Shown here in pieces: positions 56,198 to 64,000 of a DNA stretch of 64,000 nucleotides. Positions within the stretch are counted from its first letter, which is position 1. Each line of letters opens with the position of its first letter. The position numbers were made by a program, and so were the translations under genes. The notes beneath the pieces were generated by a model. The model was given only the letters and a program-made list of their open reading frames with translations, was not told the DNA's origin and made no database searches. This DNA comes from Furcasterigmium furcatum (Eukaryota > Ascomycota > Sordariomycetes > Glomerellales > Plectosphaerellaceae), in the NCBI GenBank assembly GCA_001599815.1, contig BCIA01000005.1, forward strand, positions 2,922,472 to 2,986,471, read 5' to 3'.

Positions 56198-58953
56198 TCA
56201 TCTCTCATTCTCCCAACTGTACCGCCGCTCCGCCAGTTGAGGTACGTGGATGAACTCTGAGCCGCTGTCGATATGCTCCTGTCGTTGAGCAGGTTGCGAG
56301 CCAGAGTCATCAGTTCCAATTTGCCGATGGGCGTCGCTTCTGCTCCCCTCGCTGTCTCCGGGCTGGCGAGATCGGCGGGCATCTTGCCGCGACGCCTCGA
56401 GGTATTGCGTCTCGAGCTCTGTGTAGTTACTGCCGAGGGTGTCCATGGACGCCTGGCCAGGATCGTCCCTCCTAGGCCCTCCTGATTCACCCGGCCGGGA
56501 GAAGCTTGAGCTGCCTGGCGATGTGGACAAATTTTCCGGCAGTGGTCCAAGATATACCACCCTAGAGGGGTCGATGGGTGTTCTCTGGATTCCCGCGGGA
56601 GCAGGGGGTAACCAGACTGCGCCACCCGATCTGGTTGACGCTGGTGCGTTCGACGGGTCGGATCGAGTCTGCAGGGAGGTTTGGCTAGGCGATGTTGAAC
56701 GCGCATCCCCGCCTGAGCATTGTGTAGTAGTGGGAGAGACCGTTTGTGTAGGCACCGGCGATGGATTATCGGGTATCCTCATGGATGAATCTCCCCGAGG
56801 GCTCAACGGTGACGGCAGGCTACCAGGGAACGAGTTGGAGTTCCCACATGTTGTTGTCGGTGATGATACAGGGGATAGCTGGGTGTCGGGGGTTTGGTGA
56901 GATGTTGGGGGACTGATGTCTTGGATGTCCTTTTCTGGAGCTGGTTGGTTGGCCGGGTCCTCAGGGGGGGAATATGGCGGGACCGGTCCTTGTAGTTGTT
57001 TGACAAGTTTCCTCCTAGCTGCCTCGTACGCACTCAGGTTCTCGGAGTTACCTGTGCCCAGTTCCGTGTCGCCATTGTCTGAGTCGCCGTCACGGGAGGC
57101 ATCCAGTTCCATGGGGCCGATGGGCGCCGGCAGTTCGTAGACAGCATGCCCGGCATCCGCGCCGACCTCGGTGGGCTGGGCAACACTTCCAGGGGCCTCG
57201 TGCACCTGAGTTCTTCTCGGCCTCCGTCCACCCACAATCCTCGACAGAATCTTTGCAATCGGCGTTCGAGCCTCGTCTGAATCCACGGAAGAAGAAGATG
57301 GATCCTTTTCATGGTTTGCAGAGGTCCGAGCTCGCTTTCGGCGGTAGCAACAGAGCCAAATACCGAACGCCGCGATGATAACGAACAAACCGACACCCAC
57401 AGCGATCCCGGCAATCTGTCCCGTTGTTAGCCCGCCGCCGCCTCGGTCAGCAGTGTAGCCCGCAGGGGGTGGGAAGGGGCTGTTGTCTGGTTGGTCGATG
57501 TTCTCGATCGCCAAATCCGTCAGAGGATCCTCAGGGACCTGAGTTTGATGTATCGAGAAGACGCCACTATCATACTTGGTGATGATGTACGCCTCCTGAA
57601 GAAATGACCTGCCAATGATGAAAGTGCTACTCGAATTGGCGGTCCTCCTCAGGGGAAAGTAAGGCACCGAGGCATCTCCGTAGCCAATAACGTCTTGGAA
57701 AGGGTAACGTAGGATCTGGGCAAAAGCCGCCGCCGTGATAGTAATGTTGACCACGCCCGGCACCGTCAAGGGATCGCCGAAGTTATCGGTATTGTCGAAA
57801 CTTGACAGGGAGAATGTGAAGGAGAACGTCGCCGCCAACAAGGTATCAAATTGGGTGTTGTTGATGATGTACAGGTCGAAGGTGCTGTTGTATGTGAGCC
57901 CGAGAGCCTGTGCGAACTCGTCACAGACCACTTCTGGTAGCCACAGGAAGGGCGTTGAGCTGTCGACCACGGCTTCGAAACTGGTCGACATGTTCGATAG
58001 TTCCATGGTAGTTGAATCCCAACCTAACGGGCTGCGGCCGTCCTTGACAGTCGAAACAGAGATACCACGGACCAAGACCCGAGGACTGGTACCGTTCTGT
58101 GCGAGTGAGAATTCGATGTTGTGAGGAACGAAGCGATTCGCATCGTAGCCTCCCAGGGTGAGAGAGCATGGCATGCCGGAGGAGCCGGCTGTGGTGCGTG
58201 TTCAGCAAGAAGAACATCACCAGATATGAGAGGAGATGCACACTCACCGTAGTAGGCGCCCGCGGTGTAGCCGTAGCTATAGCTGGGAATTTGGCCGTAC
58301 TGCTTGACGGCTTGGGTCAGAGGTGAGTCGTGGACGAAGTCGCCGAATCTGCCTTGGATGATGCCGAGGCCGAAGAGGCCGTTGTAGTAATCGGTCGAGT
58401 TGATCGCAGCAGTTAGGACTTCGCCCATGGAGAAGGTTCCGTCTTGGAGAGTTGCTGCCGACATCGAGTCAAGGCCGTAGTCACCGTTGCCTCCGTTTCC
58501 TAGATCGTCGAGGCCGATGCCCCAAGTGCCCAGGGACTTCCACGAGCTGGATCCCTCGATAGTGAAGACGTTGCCTCGCGCAGTGCCACATAGAGGCTCC
58601 CCTGGGGAAGGTTAGCGACAGGCCGAACCAGGGCGGTGGGCGTTGAGTGTTGGGTGTTGCGAGACGTACTGTCGAGACAGCCTCCGGACTGAACGACCCA
58701 AAGCTCGGACAGCGCGGTGCTAACAAGGACATTGACGGTCTGGCCAGGATCACCGACGCTGATAGTGATGGCAGACCAGTTCCCGTCGACACCATACCTG
58801 GAACCGATGTGAGCTTTCACGGGACATGATGGAGAAAGTCGTCGAGGGCGGCGAGTCTTACCACTGCGAGGATGGCTGGAGTGCGACGGCCGAAGGGTTG
58901 GCGCCAGCCACAACCCCGGCCAAGAGCGCGACGAGGAGAGCGCTGAGAACCAT
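56198..58953 (-). CDS. pepsin-fold (A1) membrane protein with degenerate active site
   Basis: Four exons (58953-58862, 58797-58670, 58601-58248, 58188-56198) give 854 aa. A signal peptide (MVLSALLVALLAGVVAGANP) is followed by an A1-peptidase-like ectodomain of about 400 residues. The first catalytic triad, normally DTG, reads S57-T58-A59 in VNVLVSTALSELWVV. The second, normally D[ST]G, reads D267-S268-S269 in AVVDSSTPFLWLP. The other landmarks remain (YNGLFGLGI, TFIIGRSFLQEAYIITKYDS). A single membrane segment (GQIAGIAVGVGLFVIIAAFG, about 449-471) precedes CCYRRKRART and a Pro/Ser-rich cytosolic tail of about 380 residues. It is probably not a working protease, and a receptor or scaffold role is only a guess. 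Confidence 0.9.
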
Positions 58954-61900
58954 GATGGTTGGTCACTTATCCGCAGTGATGGACCATCGTTGAGTACAGG
59001 ACAGGCGCGCGGCAGCCACAGAATCGTCAGTTTCGGCAAGGTGATGGGATCGAGTGCTCTGTCAAGCCTCCCTCCACTCTATCCGGGGGGGAGGGCGCAG
59101 ATCATCCGGATTGACAGGCTCCAGAGTGGCATGCCCCAGGTGGCATGCGAGAATGCGATGAAGCCGAAGACGAGGTTGTTGTTGCTCGGGGGAGGAGGAC
59201 GACGCAACGATTACCGATGATGATTCGCGCGAGGGAGCATTTTCTCAGGGTCGATGGGCGGAATGGATGGGGGATGGACGGCGCCAGGCAGTGAGAGGCG
59301 CACTTGGGTAGGTACCTTTGTACCTCCACTGTCCGTTGGATTGCAAGGCCCTTCCGATAAAGGTATGGACTGGCAGCCCATCGAAGCCACAGGGTGAATG
59401 GGGGGTGTCTCGGTCGTTTTCACATGGACGGGGCAGTGATAGCCCAGGTGGTGCTTGGTCTATGGAAAGCCACAGGGGGCTACTCACTGTCCTTCTGGGC
59501 GCTGCTTGCGTGGATCGGCTGGATGCGGGCAGCCAGCGCCCGACCTACAAGTAGGTACTGGGCTTGGTTTGCAGGAGTTTCCATCCCAGATGCGGCTAGT
59601 GGTCCTTTAGCATGCCCGGGCCCGTGTCAGCCCGGGGACTGGACCCCGCCTGAGGGCCTGGACAGGACGTCCACCATGCATTAACCTTTTCCGGGCCAGG
59701 GTTCCCTAGCCAGAACTTCGACTCGGTGCTTTTGCCGTCAGGTATTCCTTGCCCTCGCAACGGAGATGGACGCTCAACACAGCCTGTCAGCCGATCACCC
59801 AAGCATCAATACCCAATTGCACCTACCTATATCACGCGCTCCCAGAGTACCTACAGTGGGTTGATGCCGCATGTACATATTGTCTGTCCCTACTAGGTAA
59901 TCAAGTAAGGTAAGGTTTGTTGCGTCTGAACGGCGGCCCAGACCAACCAGCGATGACGATCGACGGGCATGTAGAGCGGCGGGATTGGGAGACTGCTGAG
60001 AGGCCCCACAACGTCTGGGTTTGACTGGACGAATGGAACCTAAAGCACGGGCAGTTTCCGCCAGTCGCGGCCCTTCAGGCCTCCTGTTGGCGCAACGGCT
60101 AGGACGAGTTTAAAGCTGACAGGCTTCCAAGGTTGTACTCGATGTAGGTACCTTATCGACCCTTATCGACCGACGGCCCACGGGGTGAGCCACGGGAGGA
60201 ATGGCGCTGGCGGCGGACTGCCCGACACACCAAGGACGCTCGGGGCAAAAAGCTGTGCTCTTGAGTGGCACAGAAGACGACCTTGGCGCTGGGGATTCCG
60301 TTCGGACAGAGAGCCACTCGCATATCCTCCAGTCCTCTGCCACCGTTATCGCATGGGTGGCCCGGATAGGCAAGTCGCAGGGCACGCCACAGCACCCGAG
60401 CTGAAGATGGCCGTCGAGAGGCGCACGTATAGTCTGCTGCGAGTGTGCAGAGCTAACCAGATGGCAGGGCTTGGCTGCTGGCCACGGACACGGGGCGGAC
60501 GACTTGTTCGGAGGTCATACGATGGCCTCTCCAGAGCTCTGGGACGCCTGCGCCGAACCGCTCACCCTCTCACTGGAGACGGGGACCAGCGTTTGTGATC
60601 CTAATAAGCTTCGGGCCAGACAGGCAAGCTGGGAATTGACGGTGGGTGTATCGAGACCACGGAGTGGGGAGCGAGAGGCAACAGGCTCAAAGTATGCATC
60701 ATCGGCTGGTACATAACTGCTCGACCCCTACTTCTGCAGAGTCTGTCTCTCGCGGACACCATCACCGCACGTGAGACGGTGTCCGGCTCGAAAGCCCAGC
60801 TGATGGTGTGCCAACTGGTTCCTGGCCGTCGAATCGTTGGACGCCACCATGCGGCAACGATTCTTCTCGAAAGCGCCAAGCCCAGCGACCTTGGACTGGC
60901 AAGGCGTCCTGGCCACAGGCCACGTTCTCAGCTGAGGCCATTTGCTCAACCACTCGCCTGGGACCTTTCCTGAGAACCAGACCAGGACCTGATGCTGGAC
61001 TCGCAAGGAGGGAACGCAGACGTAAGTATGTACTTTCAGTACGCACAGAGATAGGGCTGGTCGCTCCCTGGAAGGCAGATCTCCCCGTCAGCCACCATGT
61101 GAGAATGACACAGAACAACCAGCAACCATTGAGACACGCTGTCGACGACGTTTTGAGCCGGATGGAGGTCGTGGCGGGGATTTGAACAGGCCCCTTCTGG
61201 ACCACCGCCCCTCTGTCTACCATCCATCTGCGACAGCAACGCCTGGCGCCGCCTTGGCCGACTCTCCCACGACGCTAAAATAACAGGGCTTGAGGGCCTG
61301 GTCGATGTCTGAGTCGTCGACGGGACATGGCGACGTTGAGATCCCGGTCAGATGACGAGCGAGCAGGTGAACGACGAGACCTACTTACACATGAGAGACA
61401 ATAGCGGGTGTCCCTTGCTTGCGGTGACGCTCTGTTCACTCGTCTCGTCCCGTCCTCAAGTACCCTCACCGCATGATACATGATTACCTACCTACTTGGG
61501 TACGAGGAGGGCGCTCGGCAGTATCGAGATGCAGTCAACAGCACCCTGTGCCGGCCCCCAATCCCGCCCCCTGACCACTCCGGCCGGCACCCACCCCCCT
61601 CCGTCGGGCTGGTCTGGCTGTGCCTCGCACCAGCGATCCACCTACCTGCCTTAGCAGGGGGCTGCTGGGTTTTTAATGAAGGGGGCTCCGGGTCGGAGGT
61701 CGGCCTGGGAGAATATGAAGCAACCCTGACCCTGCTGCCTCTCGCCAGAGTCGACATCGGCCCAGAGATTAATTCCCTACACTAACGCGCGTTGAGGAGC
61801 GCGGCGGCAGAGCACGCAGGCAGGCACCCATAAACCAAGTCCCCTCCTCCATCAGCTTCCCTCCTCTTTGTTTGGCAAGGTTCAAAGAACAGGACCGGAC

Positions 61901-62069
61901 GTCTTTTCATGACCCAAATCAGCGAGCGAGCACGACCACACACGCGACAGCCATGTCTGTGAGCGGCCCCTAGCAAGCACGGCCGGGCTCCAGATCTGAA
62001 AACTGCAACCTACCTGATAAAACAACACCGGGATTCACGTTGTGCCAGTTGGCCCGTCCGCGAGGCGTC
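58954..62069. other. divergent intergenic region, 3.1 kb
   Basis: Between the pseudoprotease gene (-) and the repeat-protein gene (+). ORFs up to about 150 codons lack recognisable domains. GGTAGGTACC-type motifs occur near 59306-59327, 59546-59557, 59820-59855 and 61485-61503. No gene can be supported. Confidence 0.5.
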
Positions 62070-62509
62070 ATGAGGAGTGCAAAGTCCACTTCAGCCCTGC
62101 TGGTTGTGGCCGCGTTTCTTGAGCTGGCTCTGGCTACAGAAGGGTGTAAGCTGCCTCACCACCAACGACGCGCAGATGAACCCGACTCGCTGACACGCGT
62201 AGATACTCAATCGCTTGATGTTTCCGGGCGAACCCAGGCCTCAAACTCGTCCACCTTTGCCGTCCCATCTCAATCATCGCCACCGGCAATAGCCCGTCTG
62301 TCAACATCAACGTCGCACTGGGATGGCGGCGGCCGCTCAAGTACTACCTCGACGTCCGAGGGCTTGGACGAGTTTGAGCCTCAACAGCTGCTCCCGGACC
62401 CGTCTTCTTCCATCCTTTCTACCAGCGGCACTGGACAGACTCTGTCAGAGAGCGTCTCACTGACCACGGGCTCGTCCCAATATCCAGACTTGTCATCGCT
62501 GCCAAGCCT

Positions 62510-62563
<54 letters not shown>

Positions 62564-64000
62564 TTGGGACTCGACGGAATCGGCACTTGACTCGGCATCC
62601 AGCTCTTCCGTGTCTGCCAGCACTGCGATTTCAAGCTCTGCGGAGGATATTCCAAGCTCAACTGTCCCAGAGACCACGGTGAAGCCCTCTCTCTCGACCA
62701 CCATCCTGGATCGCTCGACGTTGCCACCTTCCCTCACCTTGGCCACTCTGACCCTTTCGGACCCTCCCACCAAACCCTCAGGGGAGGCGAAGGCCACCGA
62801 AGAGCCCCCTTTGGACTGCATCCCCCCAAAGGAGGAAGACAAGCACACCACCATTTCCGTCGTGTACACGGCAACGACGACTTTCTTTGGAGATCCCGCG
62901 GAATACGTCCCTCCTTACCCAGAGCTGACGACACCCAAACTGTGCCCGGGTACCGGAAACCCGGAATTTGGTTCAGGCCCCGGCGACCTTGACGGCGGAG
63001 ATATGACAGACAGTTACGTTTCCACGATCTGCTACACCGAGAAGGACGAAAAGACATGCAAGACCGTAACCGTCGAGGCACCAATGGCAACATCCGAAAA
63101 GTCCAAGAGCGCCTGGGTCAGGGAGACTGTCACCTTCGTAACGACCGACAAGAATCCCTCCGTGGTGTACAGCCCGATCAAAACACCGGGGTACGGAAAG
63201 GAGACATACACCGGCAATGATGGGATTCACCACACGAAACAACCTCCCCTTCAGACGAGGCTACCTCAGTCCCCAGCGTCGAACCCTACGCACAAGCTCA
63301 CCATAGAGCCAACCAAGGTCATCATCGACAGCAAGACCATCACTGTTCATCCTACGGAGACTACCCGAGTCACTGTCGATGATCGTGTCTTCACAATCAA
63401 TCCGACCGAGGTTATCGGCGACGGCAGCACGATCCGGAGGCCTTGGAACGGACAAGCGAGCCGTGGGCCGGTTCTGCCACTGACCACTACCCTTGGCTCG
63501 ACACCGGTTGTCATTGCACCTTCTGGGCGCAGATCTGTCGTTGTCATCGGCGACAGCACCTTGACTATACCTTCAGGGGGCACAACTGCCGTGATCGATG
63601 GCGCGACAGTGACCTTGGGTCCCACGGCCATCCACTTCCCTAACCACGTCGTGCCACTCGACCACGAAGCACAGATGCTGACGGAAGTTTTCGTCGAAGG
63701 CGGCCAGATGATTACCGCGATTGGGCCTACTCTGGTAGTCATCGACGGCACAACGATCACGTACGGCAAGAAGACACCGGCAATCGTCAGGACGGTCGAT
63801 GACGAGGTCATAACTGTCGGGCCTTCGGGGGTCGTGGTCGGTTCGAAGACGCTCGGCGGCCCGAATGCTGCGCGGCAAGACACGGACATCAGAATCGTCG
63901 GAGGGGCGACGCTCACGCAAATCGGGGAGTCAATCCTGGTCATCGCTGGCACAACCTTCACGGTCGGACCAGGCGGCGACGGTCCTCTCACCACAAACAT
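62070..64000 (+). CDS. secreted Ser/Thr-rich repeat protein, 3' end outside the window (partial)
   Basis: The frame is open from ATG 62070 to the right edge (643 codons). The signal peptide is MRSAKSTSALLVVAAFLELA ending near LALA. A Ser/Thr/Pro-rich region includes 17 consecutive Ser (residues 149-165). A Cys-containing module follows (LDCIPPKEEDKHTTISVVYT, KLCPGTGNPEFGSGPGD, STICYTEKDEKTCKTVTVEA). From about residue 410, short beta-type repeats recur: KVIIDSKTITVHPTETT, VVVIGDSTLTIPSGGTT, AVIDGATVTLGP, LVVIDGTTITYGKK, ILVIAGTTFTVGPGG. This pattern fits a fungal cell-surface or adhesin-like protein. The function is unknown, and a GPI or membrane anchor could lie beyond the edge. Confidence 0.88.
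62514..62564 (+). repeat. (TCA)16 trinucleotide repeat coding for polyserine
   Basis: Sixteen TCA codons plus one TCT give 17 Ser. Being in frame with the secreted repeat protein, length changes would alter the protein without a frameshift. The reverse strand reads as a long polyAsp or polyMet antisense ORF. Confidence 0.95.

Noticed and set aside
60185..61223. ORFs of about 137-153 codons on both strands in the 3.1 kb intergenic region.
   Set aside because: No domain, no consistent splice structure, and they lie in several frames at once, as chance ORFs in GC-rich DNA do.
62381..62869. A minus-strand ORF with polyaspartate.
   Set aside because: It is the antisense reading of the TCA repeat inside the secreted repeat-protein gene.
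63347..64000. A minus-strand ORF of 217 codons running off the right edge.
   Set aside because: It is antisense to the open plus-strand repeat-protein frame, which has a signal peptide and protein repeats.

Overview
This is nuclear DNA of a filamentous ascomycete, most likely a member of Pezizomycotina, class Sordariomycetes. Genes are split by many short introns (about 50-130 nt, mostly GT-AG with CTAAC-like branch points). Several products are fungus-specific forms: Neurospora-type conventional kinesin, the arginine attenuator peptide upstream of the arginine-specific carbamoyl-phosphate synthase, a two-finger SRE-type GATA factor with its cysteine-rich linker, a GPI-anchored SUN protein, and TAH18. 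Many intergenic regions carry palindromic ACCTAGGTA/GGTACCT motifs. I reconstructed 24 protein genes with exon boundaries and one spliced upstream ORF. The reading frame closes across every splice in the spliced genes. The genes at both window edges are truncated: a LysM protein on the left and a secreted Ser/Thr-rich repeat protein on the right.

Layout: 1-1231 (-) LysM protein, partial; 2064-3090 (+) ARV1; 3408-3764 (-) V-ATPase subunit e; 4590-6675 (+) N-acetylglutamate synthase; 7193-8481 (+) BAR protein GVP36-like; 9091-9961 (+) complex I NDUFA5-like subunit; 10199-11360 (-) leucine carboxyl methyltransferase PPM1; 12022-13255 (+) multi-pass membrane protein; 13929-17135 (-) kinesin-1, with a poly(G) tract and a 100-N gap in its last intron; 18367-19006 (-) RAD6; 19983-21377 (+) acetyl-CoA acetyltransferase; 21744-23406 (+) CSN12-like PCI protein; 24176-25795 (-) SUN protein; 27619-28557 (+) secreted cupin; 29830-31491 (-) Acinus-like SAP protein; 32626-33946 (+) unknown; 35901-37684 (+) SRE GATA factor; 38538-39284 (-) TVP15/COPI-associated protein; 39945-42545 (+) mitochondrial EF-G2; 43580-45059 (-) CPA1 with its attenuator uORF at 45117-45427; 46188-47127 (-) ETF beta; 47527-48789 (-) ArfGAP; 49825-51351 (-) two-RRM protein; 53703-55846 (+) TAH18; 56198-58953 (-) pepsin-fold membrane pseudoprotease; 62070-64000 (+) repeat protein, partial.

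Most genes are conserved housekeeping functions. Two recurrent themes stand out. One is mitochondrial metabolism: N-acetylglutamate synthase and CPA1 feed arginine synthesis, and complex I, ETF beta, EF-G2 and thiolase are also here. The other is membrane trafficking: kinesin, ArfGAP, TVP15, GVP36, ARV1 and V-ATPase. The two arginine genes, about 40 kb apart, both have TGACTC (GCN4/CPC1-like) motifs near their starts. I see no transposon, secondary-metabolite cluster, tRNA or rRNA gene. The most unusual items are the spliced attenuator uORF, the aspartic-protease-like membrane protein with a degenerate active site, two GC-AG introns, and a long poly(dG).poly(dC) tract inside the kinesin gene.
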